Source: Styela clava (lineage: Eukaryota; Chordata; Ascidiacea; Stolidobranchia; Styelidae). From it: a stretch of DNA of 64,000 nt. Location of the stretch: NCBI RefSeq assembly GCF_964204865.1, contig NC_135259.1, positions 7,822,974 through 7,886,973 on the forward strand, given 5' to 3'. The first letter of the stretch is position 1. Each line of letters opens with the position of its first letter. The position numbers and the translations under genes are program-made. A model generated the notes under the pieces. The model saw only the letters and a list, made by a program, of their open reading frames with translations, had not been told where the DNA came from and made no database searches. Shown here one piece after another: positions 50,859 to 62,929 of the stretch.

Positions 50859-51770
50859 CAGTGGTTCTCAACCGCCGGTCCGCCAAATATATTCCAACAT
50901 TATTATAGATTATAAGCAAATTGCAAAATACAAAGTATCGACGACATGTCCATTAATTTTGTGATTATTGATCTTATTATTGAACTCATATTGATTCGTA
51001 GTACCGGTACTGATCTAACAACCAAACTTGGTGACCTGTCTTCTGCCCATTTTAAACCCTGAACGGCTGGACATTTGTTAAGTATATATGACCTCATACC
51101 GACGGCTAAAGTCATAACGGAAGAGTTTGATAGCACATAGTAGTGGTACGGTACCTAATTGAGAACTTCTTCTGTTACCAGAGAACAGAAGGCGTATTTA
51201 CTGTTTATAAGTCAACACCTAAAATATCTACGCATTAGTTTTGGAAAATACTTTCCAAAAAATGAGAATCGTCGTCAGGGAAACTTTTGGATTGTTAATC
51301 CCTTTGCAAAACAAAATTATTTTGTACAATCTTAACACTATTGAGAAAGAATAGATTACTGCGCTCTCCTGCGATACCGCGTTGATGTCCAAGCATGAAG
51401 AGTTGCCACTGTCACAGTTTTGGATATCTCTTGAAAAGGAATATCCCGAGCTCAGTAACAGAGCTATTAAATCACCGCTGTTTTTTTGTTGTTCAAGTTA
51501 CCTTTGTGATAAAAGCTTTTCAACGTTAATTCTCATCAACACCAAACAGAGAAATCGTGTAGAAGTCGACGCTCTACTTCGCCTTGCAGAAACTTCATTA
51601 GAACCGCGCTTAACACGTATATATATATAATATCAAAAAGACAGCGGCAAATTTCTCATTAAATTGTATTTATTGTCTTTTTTTGCACCGTCTACTTTTG
51701 TCGTAAGTGCATTCTTTTGATTATGTTTTGTGTTCATGACATTTTTGGTAAATTTTGATAGTTCACCGGT
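50859..51770 (+). mobile_element. hAT element fragment with transposase C-terminus
   Basis: The left end CAGTGGTTCTCAACC is a classic hAT terminal sequence inserted into the array spacer (gtctaaat|cagtgg). Downstream are frames YFPKNENRR and NFWIVNPFA (~51250-51310), then a clear C-terminal transposase piece (51382-51630): MSKHEELPLSQFW, EYPELSNRAIK, TKQRNRVEVDALLRLA. No matching right end is present, and part of the host spacer is missing, so the element is truncated. Confidence 0.8.
51382..51630 (+). pseudogene. hAT transposase C-terminal fragment (ZBED/SCAND-like)
   Basis: The frame LSQFWISLEKEYPELSNRAI ... YLCDKSFSTLILINTKQRNR ... LRLAETSLEPR matches the dimerisation region at the end of hAT transposases that also gave rise to ZBED5-like genes. 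The upstream part of the transposase is absent apart from short broken frames. Confidence 0.75.
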
Positions 51771-52053
51771 TCATAATCGTCAATTCTGAACTCAATTCTA
51801 AAAAGAACTAATTAAATTCTAATTTTTTTTTATAAAGAGTTCTACTGTATTCCTTACTTCGAAGACTATTTTGTAATCTGGGAGCAAGCAATATTTTCCT
51901 AGAAACAGTATTTGAATCAAATCGAACTCTAACTATCGATCGGCTGACATTCATGCGCCCTTTTATATAAAAATCGTACAAATAACATTGCAAATTTTCT
52001 TTTATTGAAGGCTGTATTTCATTAAAAATAGTATTCTTGATAAGTTCAAAGCG

Positions 52054-52770
52054 TCAGCGACGTCTGTATTTCGAAAGGATCTGAAACCTTTTCCTTCGTC
52101 CTGTGGAGACAAAACAGTAAAATAATAATAATTTCATTATTTCTTAACCTATGCAGCGTATTCTCATGAAAAATATTCTGTAAAGTTTCGTCTTCTCAAG
52201 TTCATATAATAATAATAATTATTTTTGTCCTACTCTGTTTAGACGAAATAATGCAGTATTCTCAAGTGTATAAAGGGCTGTCGTAACTCGTAACCACTCA
52301 AAATAGCCGACTATTTTCCAATCATGCGTATAGGCTACATAGCTTTGTTCAAAGGCACAGTAAATAGTGTATTACTGTAATAAATAGCTACGTATCACAT
52401 TAAAATTGTCATTGTCAAACTTTCTTTCAATATCTTGATCGTTTTAATGTTAACAAAAAATGTGAATGAAAGTCTATTTTTTCAAATTACTAAAAATTAA
52501 TTATTCGAAAAATTGATTCCACTCATTAATAGGTTGATTCAAATAGAATATGGCCTATGATAAGTAAACTAATTTTTTTAGAACGATTAGAGATTAATGT
52601 TATATGAGGTCTAATTCAATCACGTATATGTCGGTGGCCTGTACAAGTATTATGTACAAAGCACTTAAATATGTTTTCTATTCATTTGCCCATAATTTCC
52701 TACCTTCAATAGATACGATCCACAGTGCCAGCACGACGAAAACGACAATTTTTCTTAATATGGGCCCCAT
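52054..52770 (-). CDS. Secreted Arg-rich peptide gene C3
   Basis: ATG at 52770. Exon 2 is 52801-52704, with MGPILRKIVVFVVLALW...SIE and donor G|GTAGGA. Exon 3 starts at 52100: RRKRFQILSKYRRR then TGA at 52054, one residue shorter than C1. AATAAA is at 52001-52006. A local rearrangement just after the stop (tgacgctttgaac) disrupts the alternative exon-3 frame (DELIK lost) but leaves the Arg-rich frame whole. Promoter at 53177-53238. Confidence 0.65.
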
Positions 52771-53176
52771 TTCTTTGTCGCAATTGCAATGAAATTTCCA
52801 ACTGATAAAGCAAACGAAAAGCAAAATGTAAAATAATTAAAATTTAAAAGTAATAAACCACGCGATAAGGTTATACGCACCATAAATTTGTGTATTCCAC
52901 GGTGATCTACGGTGCGGTTTCTATTATGCCTAAAGTATCTCCTTTACGTAACAGCGCATCGGTTTTCTTATCATTTTAAAAACTTGATAGTATTATCATT
53001 ACTGAACTAGGTAGTCATACTCTTCCTTTAAGTTGTCATTCGTGTTTTGTATGGAAAACTCATATTTGTTATCGAATTCATCACAATTTAACCTTTATAT
53101 ATTGCACTATTTTGTTTACTCCATGCGTTACGATTTTCTCAGTCAAAGCACATTAGGAATAAACTTTAAAACTCAC

Positions 53177-53283
53177 CTTTGTAGAATACTTTGAAGAAGC
53201 AATATGATATATACCACCAGCAACCATCTTTTTATATAGTTTTTATGTTCAAATTTTTTCATTACGTTTAAATCGGGAAATCC
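53177..53283 (-). promoter_or_regulatory. Promoter of gene C3 with kB-like site
   Basis: TATATAA at 53238-53232, exon-1 donor GTGAGT after 53177, and gggaaatcc at 53275-53283 upstream. Confidence 0.6.
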
Positions 53284-53573
53284 GGAAATGAATGATTAAA
53301 TAAAAGCTTCCGACTGTGCATCTCTTTTTTACCGACTGTTATTTATTTAACTTCCTGTTCATGCGATCACATACCTATTGAACAAAACGTATGCATATCA
53401 TTTCGAATGCAGGCGTACCAAGGATTATTTTCGCCAAGTTTCAGATAAGTTCAAACGGTATACCAACGTCATACTTTCCTTGATTTAGATCTGTAATTAA
53501 CTGGCATCCAAAGAAATACTGATATATATTACTTATATTTTTACTATACGACTGTAGTATTATATGAAAGTAA

Positions 53574-54032
53574 AATGATTCGATTTTCAATAAAGCTCTC
53601 ACTCGATCAAGTATTTAGTTGTTTTAATTTGGACAGGTGCGCTGTTTCCGGATGTGATTAAAGTGCTGAAATTAATTAATGAGCGATAAACAAAACAGAT
53701 ATCATTTGGTTGCATACAGAAATCTTCCATGTTTAATAATCAGACGTTTCCAGATTTTATAAAGATATTAATTCATATTCATAATTTCCAACGACCATCA
53801 TTTCAAACAAGATGTAAGAAATGGAATTGAGAGTAACACTGATAAACTGAGGCTGTTCCAATCATATTATCTCTTTTCGTATGCGTTTCATTATCTGCCA
53901 AAATGTCTTATAGCAAATAAAGCGTTTTTTTTTTCAATATTTCCCTCTGTTTTCATGAGTATTTTCTTTCCAGCTTTCCCTGAACTACACAAGAACATTG
54001 AACTGGAAATGGTTGCAAATGTGTATATTTAA
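53574..54032 (+). pseudogene. Family-2 copy in spacer C3, frameshifted
   Basis: Exons a, b (from 53637) and c (53974-54032) are all present, but a 4-bp duplication (attaattaatgagcg) in exon b shifts the frame into TAA. Confidence 0.35.
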
Positions 54033-55713
54033 GTTTTCCTATTGTTTCTTCATATTACTCATGATATTCAAATAAATAATTAAATTGACAGCAACGTCAT
54101 CCGACAACATTGTTTTGACCTGGGTCCTATTTTATCATTGGGTAGAAGTCAGGCTGAGTTGCAGTTGTTATAATTTGTTTGAGGTATATTATATAAAGAT
54201 GAAATGCAGTTAATGGCGTTTTTAGTTATTTTAAATAATGTTCAAATTACTAAAACATGTTGCCCGACACAAAAACATAAAGTGTTAATTAAAGGAAAAG
54301 TGCATAGCATACAGTGCTAATAAATTGATCTACATAAATCCGATAAATCATGTCGAAAACAATATGAAAAATGGTATTTTGTTTTTTCCAACACACAAGC
54401 ACACACATTATAAATTCGATTTCAATGAATGTTTTGGATTCTCTTTGAATTTTGGATCTGTTCTATGGTCTCTCAAAGTAAGATCTCATGGCTTCGAAGC
54501 TCCATGTTTTTTTAATTCGGAGATGAGCTCCAGCTGTGGCTCTGTAACCATTAACGTGATTAGGTGTTACCAGTGACACAGCCAGGATTCTCAAAAGAGG
54601 GGGTGATGAATTCCAAAAAATTTCCGCGGTTACTCGCTCGTTTGAAGATCCGATTTTTTCAGTGTATAATAAATGATTTCAATGACAACTACGATTTAAA
54701 TGATCTATCTCTGTTAAATCAATTTTTGTCGTCGTGGATTTACGACAACATCATTATTTCAAAATATCCCGGCAGTATGCTTGCTTAATTAAACTGCCGC
54801 ATAATATCTAGTTCTGATAAGTATTTTTGCGACCTTGCGATTTGTTATCCTGAGTGTACAATTTAATTTAATACAATAAAAATATATATAAAGTATACTA
54901 GGATATCAAAAATATATATTCATCGCCTGGAAATCCCCGCGGAAAGACTGATGAAACAGTCGCCACGATCACGCGATTCATTAGAAAACCCCCATTTTAC
55001 ACCGGATAATGATTTTTTTGGTTGCCTATTTAAAATTTATGGCATATAATTGACTTGTGTTCTATGTGAACCGCACTTGCATTGAATTGCGGAAAAAATA
55101 AAAGCATTACGTCTTTAAAATACCATGACAATCCACGGACATAAAAATGTGCGCTAAAGTACCAGATTATATCTTGTTTTGATTCATATTTGGCGAATTC
55201 GACAAATCTGAGCTGTTCTCGCAATACTGACTTTGCTCTATCGCAATGCTGGCCGCTCATAGTTATTTAAGGTATCACGGTTAGAAAAATCCCCAATTCT
55301 ATAATAAAACCCCATTGAGTACATTTCAAGCCTCGTTGGGCCCTATCGTTAGTTTCGGATAACAAAATAGAACGCGCACACAAGTGACTGTGTTTTGATT
55401 TCAGCGATGGTATTGGTATGGCTTCTAAAGTCAACCAATCCTAATATGTACCATAGGCAAACGATAATTATCGATTTACAATGTCGAAAAAGCGACACTG
55501 TTCTGTCACGGATCCATCAAAACAAAACCTATTGTGTTTTCCGTTTTATTTTAAGTATTTTATATTGTCAGTGTTCAATCGAGAAAATTTAGATTGGTTT
55601 TGGTTGGTTGGGTATTGGCATGCCAATGCCATCAAACGTTATCCCAAATGGAGTGTCATCGGTACTGACCTCAAAACTATCATAAAAGAGTTTCAAAGAT
55701 GATCTTTTGAATA

Positions 55714-55736
55714 TATATATATATATATATATATAT
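55714..55736. repeat. (AT)n microsatellite
   Basis: An uninterrupted at-dinucleotide tract. Confidence 0.9.
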
Positions 55737-56222
55737 TTAACTTAAAATTTGATTCTTTTTATGAGTATTCGAAAATTATAAATTTCAATGAATAACCAGA
55801 TGTTTAGGAGCTAGAGAATCTCAATCCCGATCTGTAACAATTCTAATGAAATAAGGAATTTCAGATACGTCAAGTAGAGATTTTCCTATTTCCAAATATT
55901 CGCAATTGTCTTACTTAGTTCATCACAAAAATAAAGAAAAATTCTACAGATACTCGCGACCTCACAGCTAGAAACGTTCAGCAACTTCAAAAATCAGTAT
56001 ATAAGTTTAATCACAATGTACCTGTATATCGATGGCATGTGAACGTTGACGGTGAACAGTGGCTCAAAAATATATGAACGCGTACGGCAATACGCCGGAA
56101 AAAACGAGAAAAACTCGAGGATTTGATAATACATGAGATGACAATCTCTTAGATCAGAATTTATAACAGTTATTTGGCGAAACATAGACGGAAAAAGTAC
56201 AATTGCTTCTTAATATATAGAA

Positions 56223-56822
56223 CAGGGGTGGGCAATCCCTAGCACGCATGCCAAACCATTTATTCGACACACGAGCGAGGCCTCAGAAACGGGTTCATTT
56301 TCCTTCAGATAGAAAATTTCAAAGACTCTGAAATATCTGTTGAAACTAGATGTTCATTTATTCATATTCGTTTGTTAAAACAATCCGTTATTTATTTAAA
56401 CCCTTTTTGTCTTTTCATGACCTATGGCCACAAATATATTATGACATAACAAATGAGTGAGCTCTCGAGAAATTTTGTCAAAAAGAAAAGCATTCATTTG
56501 ACTACCTTTTACGAAATATAGTTCGTCTGTGCCACCCTCTTTCTTCATTTCTGCTTGATTTATGAAGTCCTACAGCTCATGTTAGTTAGAGTTACTTGCT
56601 TACTTATAAACTGAGTTTGAAAGGAATAGAGGCGATTAGGGAAGGGAATACAAGTGCAGAAAACGAACTATTGCGTGATTGGGATGCCATTCCCGAAAAC
56701 TCATCGTGTCTTAAAAACTGCATTACTCTCCATGTTTTCATCTACATATGCTTGTGAATCTATGTTCTCAGTTGTGAACTTTATTAAGTCTCGTAACAGG
56801 AGTAGCCTGAAACAATTTCAGG
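56223..56822 (+). mobile_element. hAT element fragment, second family
   Basis: Begins CAGGGGTGGGCAATCCCTAG, a typical hAT end. Near 56711-56808 it encodes the transposase C-terminal signature ALLSMFSSTYACESMFS followed by NFIKSRNRSSL. A frameshift separates this from WDAIPENS just upstream. It ends where the array-type spacer resumes (gtataataaagatgaaatgc), without a right terminal repeat. Confidence 0.8.
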
Positions 56823-57244
56823 TATAATAAAGATGAAATGCAATTACTGGCGTTTATAGCCAGTGACATATTACATACATTATAGACATATGATATAGTG
56901 CTAATAAATTGCTTGATATAAATCCGATAAACCCTGTCAAAAACAATACAGTAAATTTATTTCGTATTTTCAAACACACTAGTATAATATACAATATAGG
57001 TTGGTTCGCTAGAAGAAAAAATTAAAGAATCCAAAAATTGCGGTCTCACTGCAATATAGTCTATCAAATGTTACAGCGAATATACTAGAGTTTTTAATAT
57101 ACAAGTTTCAAATCATTAATTAGTGTATTTCTTCCTCATTGCATGCTTCCATTGATTGATCTTATTGGTTGCCTTAAGCAAAATCTCAATCACTAAATTG
57201 GGTTTAAAATTACAATAAACAACTAACTATAGGCACAAGCAGAA

Positions 57245-57365
57245 CTGAGGAGGTGATCCAAAATAACCGGTGCTCCGGTAATATTTGAACTGTGGCTTCG
57301 GCTACGGAGTTCCATTTTTTACGTCAGAGCCTGGCTCCAGCTCCGATTATACACTCATTGAATGT
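57245..57365. repeat. ctccgg/gagctcc interspersed repeat, diverged copy
   Basis: ggtgctccggtaat ... ggcttcggctacggagttcc ... gcctggctccagctccg. It is related to the copies at 39.8, 46.85 and 54.5 kb and is followed by the same ttaaggtgttatcagtgaca segment. Confidence 0.5.
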
Positions 57366-58135
57366 TAAGGTGTTATCAGTGACACGGCCAGGATTTTTAA
57401 ATATGTGGTTGCAAATTCGCAAATTCTCCGCAGTTACGCGCTAGTTTAAAAAGGCCTTTATTCTCATCGTATAATGAATGATTTTTCTGTCGCTTAAAAT
57501 ATTCAATCTAAAACGTATTTGTTACGACCTTGCGATTTTGTTGTCCTGATTGTACAAAAAATACATTCAAAGTATATTAGTATATTAAAACATATAAAAA
57601 TAAAAGCATTACTACTCTAAAATGCCATGACAATTCTAGAACATAAAAATGTGTGCTAAAGTGCAAGGTGTCACTTGTTTTGTTTCATATTTGTGAATTC
57701 GACAAATCTGAGCAGTTCTTTCCTTACTGATTTTCCAGTCAATGCTGGCCGCTTCGTTTGATTTTGTTAAGGTAATACGATTAAAAAAATGCTCAAATCT
57801 TTAATGAAATTTATTTGGTATGTCCTAGAATTAAAATTTAAATATACTTTACATTAATTATCACTGGCCAACAAAAACAAATTTTTTGTCATGGTGCCTA
57901 AGATGTTTTAAACGTTTTTAGCACATTTGAGGGCGCTGATTTCAGAAATGCTTTTACTTTTTCTCTATCAGGTCTAGTTTTTCCTCTATAGTATATCCCT
58001 CTCTGCAGGATGCCGATAGCTACAATAAAGATAGGCAAATGAAGAAACAACATTTTTCTGTAATTTTATTGAACATATTCATGGAATCTCACCAAAATAT
58101 TTACAATTAAAGCTGGAACTTGTAATAAATGCTAA

Positions 58136-59841
58136 CTAATAGATGTCATCGGCTATAAATTGACGTTTTACTGATTTTCTAGAATGAGGGGCCTCGGCAT
58201 CATCGCGCTTGATAGACCAACAGTAGTCTGCAAGCATGGTGGAATCCCAACGACCTTGATAGCGAACTTCCATGTCGCTGATATCTTGATGAAGCGCTCT
58301 CCTTGCTCATCGCTCACATCACCTAGATTTTCTGGAAAACGGGCAAGATGGCTGTGTAAAAAATGTAATTGATGCTCATATTTGCACCCAGTTGACGGAG
58401 ACTTGTAAGTAGTGTTTCAACAAGCTCTTTGTAGTTGGGCGCCTTCGTTTTTCCCAAAAAGAATTTTACTACATTTGTAAACGCCGTCCAAGCTCTCAAT
58501 TCTGTTGGATTCATAAAATTACAGAAAGTTACATCATTCATCAACTTTCGAATCTGGGGTCCATCAAAAATTCCAGCTCTTAATTTCCCTGTGGTTAGAC
58601 CTGGAAATTTCTGGCAAATATATTTGAAACAGTCGCCATCTTTCTCAAGAGCCTTCACAAACTGTTTCATGATGCCAAGCTTTATGTGAAGAGGAGGAAA
58701 CACAATTTTTGAACGGTCGACCAAAGGAGGAGCCAAAACATTGAGAAAGCCAGGAATCAACTCACTGCGCATAGGCCAATCTTTTTTTATCCAATGATCT
58801 GTTCTTGCCCTGCTGTCCCACAAACACAAGAAGCAAGGAAATTTCGTGTAGCCACCTTGTAGCCCAAGGAGAAATCCAACCATTTTCAAATCGACACATA
58901 TGATCCATTGGTACTGTCTGTATGAAATTATTTCCAGTGCAAATTTGATTTCATCATATTTTTCTTTGAGGGTTGTTGAATAACCTAGAGGAACTGATCC
59001 AAATAAGTTTCCATTGTGAAGAAGAACACATTTTAAACATTTTTTGGAACTGTCTATAAAAAGGCGCCAATCTTGAGGATCATAAGCTGGACACCAAGCT
59101 GCCGCAGCAGGCCGGCAACGTTGTTACAATGTACTATGTCTTTTTCCTGAGTGAAATATGACAAGAATTCAATATGGCGTTTTCTATAGAATGTTATGAG
59201 AGTTCCCGGCTGAAGTAGATTTTTTTATTGAGTCTTGAAGCTAGAAGTTCAGAAGATTCTTTGGAAAGGTTGGGATCTCTAGTCAGATCATTAAGTTCTT
59301 TTTGAGAAAAAAGCTGTGGCAGTGAAGAAGAAAGAAACAAGATATCTGAAACAGTGCCCTCACTACTTTCAGTGGAGGTTTGATATTCTTCAGAGCAAGG
59401 CAATTCCAATTCGGGCAAGCCTTCAAACACTGGAACAGGAATTTCATTGCAGTGTGGAATTGGCCTAATTGCAGACTCGAGGTTTGGATAAACCAACGAT
59501 TTCCAGTTCTTCCTATTGATTCCCTTAGTGTTTACTGCACAGAAGTAGCAGTCATCAAAATGATTTTTCGGTTCCCGCCAAACCATTGGAATACCAAAGC
59601 GGAGTGACTTTCTATCCTTTTTTGTCCACTGTCGAAGATGTTCAACACATTGCTTGCATACAATATGGGGTGCCCATACCTTATCTTGATCACCCAGCAT
59701 TACTTTGAAGTAGGCAAGATAAGCACACCTCACAAATTTACTGATCCCTTTCCTGTTGGATTGCAATGTATATTCTCCGCAAATATAGCAAAATACATTT
59801 GGATTGTTTGAACAATGTCGCCTAGAAGAAGATGTAGCCAT
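58136..59841 (-). pseudogene. Repetitive uncharacterised zinc-cluster protein gene, frameshifted
   Basis: The likely start is ATG 59841 (MATSSS...). The N-terminal block has paired cysteines at residues 18/21 (FCYIC), 62/65 (HIVCKQC) and 98/101 (CYFC), suggesting zinc binding. Motifs then continue across frame changes: LLQPGTLITFYRKRHIEF, HCNNVAGLLRQLGV, YDPQDWRLFIDSS, then FPCFLCLWDSRARTDHW and PPLHIKLGIMKQFVKAL in the 188-codon open part (58323-58889, extending upstream to about 59084), and finally DVSDEQGERF and YQGRWDSTMLADYCW, with TAG at 58136. At least four frameshifts are visible: T7 run 59220-59226, ~59086, ~58366 and ~58295. From memory, this is a high-copy hypothetical family in arthropod and cnidarian genomes. 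Its function is unknown and it is probably transposon-linked. Confidence 0.75.
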
Positions 59842-60054
59842 ACTTAATTTTTGCTCTACAAATCTGCAACTCAACCAAAACAATGCAGCCTATTTATTTT
59901 TTGTCTGACTTCTATATATATAAAATTTGACTTCTATAAGGCGTGTGATGTCATAATCGTTTGGCATACATCACAATAAAAACCTACACTTTTAATTATA
60001 ACCCTAAAATCCATATAGAAATACTACTAATCTCAGAAAAAGCCGCGTTGGCCC

Positions 60055-60260
60055 TATAGTTAGTTTTACCATGGATAATAAGGTACACCTCACACACAAT
60101 TGATTGTATGTCGATTTCAGTGATGGTGTGGCTTCTAAAGTCAACCAATCAGAATGATAGGCACACAATTTTTTTGCGATATACAATGTCATAAAAGCGT
60201 TTTCTTTCCCACTTTCACCAAAGCGGAAATATGGTGTTTTCTGTTTTATTTTCGGTATTT
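60055..60260 (+). pseudogene. Decayed X-type spacer segment (Cys-ORF region)
   Basis: The segment tgtcgatttcagtgatggtgtggcttctaaagtcaacc matches the candidate ORF region of 36.7/43.7/50.7 kb. The frame is broken after KSTNQN and the Cys codons are lost. A related broken copy is at about 55380-55700. Confidence 0.5.
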
Positions 60261-60672
60261 TACATTGCATCTTTTCAATCGAAACAATTTGGGTTGCGGA
60301 TTCACTTCTTTATTTATCTTTATAGGACTCCTTTGCCGATGATTATAAATAATAATTCGTTATTCATAGTTTCGTCCAACAATGTAATTATTATCGTCCT
60401 AAATATGCTCAGGGAAATTTTGGCTTAGAGGAATATAAACATCGTTACATCGACATAAAGATTTTACGGTATGAATAACACGTCACACCGACAGCAATCA
60501 GCGATTTTGACCAAATGCAATCGCACACGCTATCAACAACTTTAAGATCTTTTGAAAATTTTAAAAAACGCGGGGAGGTTTAAGTCCTTTGTTCATAATC
60601 TTCCATTCTGAATCTGATTCCAAAAAAGACTAATTCTTTTCTGGAAAACTTTTATAAAGAGTTTTACTGTAT

Positions 60673-60941
60673 GAAGCCAGGAGTCTTTTTTCTGTAACAA
60701 ATTTGTTTATTTTTACTTCAATATTTCATATACTAATCTACATGTATATTGTTCGTCTTATTTCTATTAAACTTGTATCAATGTTAGACTCTTATCACAG
60801 GTGTCGCTGCTCGATAACCAACTTTGGTTTTTCGCGTCACCTTTCACCAGGAAATGTCATTTTCAACTTTTTTTCAGTATCTGTTCACCATGAGTGCATT
60901 TTCATTTTGGTGAAAAATAAACTATTGACTGACTGACTGTA
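60673..60941 (+). mobile_element. Short retroelement 3'-end insertion with (TGAC)n tail
   Basis: Compared with the type-C flank (tactgta-ttcc...ttcgaag), about 270 bp are inserted here, ending in aataaactattgactgactgactg and bounded by short actgta repeats. This looks like a LINE or SINE tail. The family is not recognised. Confidence 0.55.
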
Positions 60942-61143
60942 ATCCCCATTTCGAAGACTATTCTGTAATCTGGGAGCAATATGGTCCTAGAAACAGTATT
61001 TGAATCAATCGAATTCTAAATATTGATCGGCTGTCCCTCATCGCATTTTCATATCAAAAATCGTACAAGTAACTTTGCAAATTTTATTGTCTCACGTTGA
61101 AATCTGTATTTATTAAAAAATAGTATTCTTGATGAGTTCATCC

Positions 61144-61575
61144 TTAGCGACGTCTGCGGCTTGAAAGCATTTGAAATCTTTTCCTTCGGCCTGTAGAGAA
61201 AAACAAAAAAATTTTTTTAATATTTTCATTGGTTCAAAACTTATTTATCGTATTCCCATGGAAAATATTCTGTAATCTTTTGTCTGCCCAAAGTCATGCA
61301 TTGGAGAATTCAAAAGTGTATAAAGGTCATTATTTCCAGTCAATATTAGGCTGATTAAAATGAAATCTGATTCATGGTTAGTAAACTAAATTTTCAGAAC
61401 GATTGGAATATAATGTTATATGAAATCTAATTCAAACACGTATAGATTGGTGTCTTGCACAAGTAATATCTACAAAGCACCAGAAATAAATAATATATAA
61501 TTTCCTACCTTCAATAGATGCAATCCACAGTACCAGCACGACGAAAACGACAATTTTTCTTAAGATAGGTCCCAT
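61144..61575 (-). CDS. Secreted Arg-rich peptide gene D
   Basis: ATG at 61575. Exon 2 is 61605-61509, with signal peptide MGPILRKIVVFVVLVLW...ASIE and donor GAAG|GTAGGA. Exon 3 starts at 61190 after ttctctacag: RRKRFQMLSSRRRR and TAA at 61144. It has the shortest and most Arg-dense tail (about +8 over 14 residues). AATAAA at 61109-61114. It is the most diverged member, mixing a type-B-like FQML core with a type-C RRKR start. The alternative frame (AEGKDFKCFQAAD...DELIK) is also open. Promoter at 61979-62040. Confidence 0.7.
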
Positions 61576-61850
61576 TTTTTGTCGCAATTGCAATGAACTT
61601 TCTATCTGATAAAACAAACAAAAAGCAAAATGTAAAAATATTAAAATTTAAAAGTAATAAAACAATAAACTTGTGTCTTTCAAATCTAGATGTGTTTGGT
61701 GTCTATTATGCCTAATATACCGCCGTGACATAACAGCTCATAGACTTCAGTGTCATTCCAAAAACTTGATATTTCATTTTTATATTACTGAAATAGTTAG
61801 TCATACTTTTTTTTTAAAGTTGACATTCACCATATGTATGAAGAACTCAT

Positions 61851-62603
61851 ATTTGTTATCGAATTCATTACAACTTAGCCCCAATATATTCCAATACTCT
61901 GTGTACAAGAATCGATTACTTCATGCGTTTTTGTTTTCTTAAACAAATCACATTAGAAATACTCTTTAAACAACTCACCTTTGTAGAATAATTTGAAAAA
62001 GCAATATGATATATACCACCAGCAACCATCTTTTTATATAGTTTTGGCGTTCAAATTTCTTCATTATGTTCTGATCAGGAAATGAATGATTAAATAAAAG
62101 CTTCCAGACGTGCATGCATGTTATTTATTTATCTTCCTGTTCGTGCGATCACATATTTATTGAAGGAAACGTATGTAAACAATTTGGAATACAGGCGTAC
62201 CAAACATTCTATTCGCCAAGTTTCAGATAAGTTTAAACGGTATATCAACGTCATACTTACCCATGATTTAGATCTGTAATTAATCTTCCATGGTTAACAT
62301 CTTGACGTTTCCGAGTTCTATAATAGTTTTAATTTATATTGATAACTTCCAATGACAATCATTTCAAAGAAGATGTAAGAAATTGAGTGAGGAATACGAA
62401 CTGATAAGTTGAGGCCTTTTTCAATCATAACATACGTATGTGTTTTATTCTTTGACAAATTGATATATACCGAATGAACAATTTTTTTTACGAGAACATA
62501 AATCCCCTTCTGTATTCACGAGTTTTTTCTTTTCTGTTCCAGTGGATCGCCAAAAGAAAAGTGAACTTGAAATAGATGAAAATGTGTGTATTTTGTTGGG
62601 TGG
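61851..62603. repeat. Left arm of large inverted repeat
   Basis: The reverse complement recurs at 62930-64000. For example, gtggatcgccaaaagaaaag (62542) pairs with cttttcttttggcgatccac (62965), and catatttgttatcgaattca (61851) pairs with the last 20 bases of the window. The left arm lacks about 320 bp found in the right arm, with a junction at about 62283. The arm extends leftward at least as far as the window allows comparison. Confidence 0.9.
61979..62040 (-). promoter_or_regulatory. Promoter and non-coding exon 1 of gene D
   Basis: TATATAA at 62040-62034 and exon-1 donor AAAG|GTGAGT at 61979/61978. Confidence 0.65.
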
Positions 62604-62929
62604 CTGGTAAAGTGTGTCGGATTTTGGGGGTCATTGGTCTCCTGTTGAGAGTTGTCTTCGGTTTCGGGAGCCGTCTTTAATTTTTAGTGTTTTTATTGTA
62701 TATATTGTTTTCTTACATTTTACTTACTTAATAACATATTTGTTATTTTCTTGTATGCTTTCTCTTTCTTTGGAGTATTTAGTTGTATTAAGATTGATAA
62801 TTAATAAATATAGTATAAAATAGCATATATTGAAGTGAATATTGAGAGGATACTTGGCGTCAGATCATATTGGAAGATATTCTGAACTTGGATATTTATT
62901 TTATAGACTGCCAGTACGCTACAAAGATT
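62604..62929. other. Spacer of the inverted repeat
   Basis: About 326 bp including a G-rich start (gggtggctggtaaagtgtgt) and an AT-rich end (gataattaataaatatagta) resembling a LINE 3' tail. No gene is seen. Confidence 0.5.
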
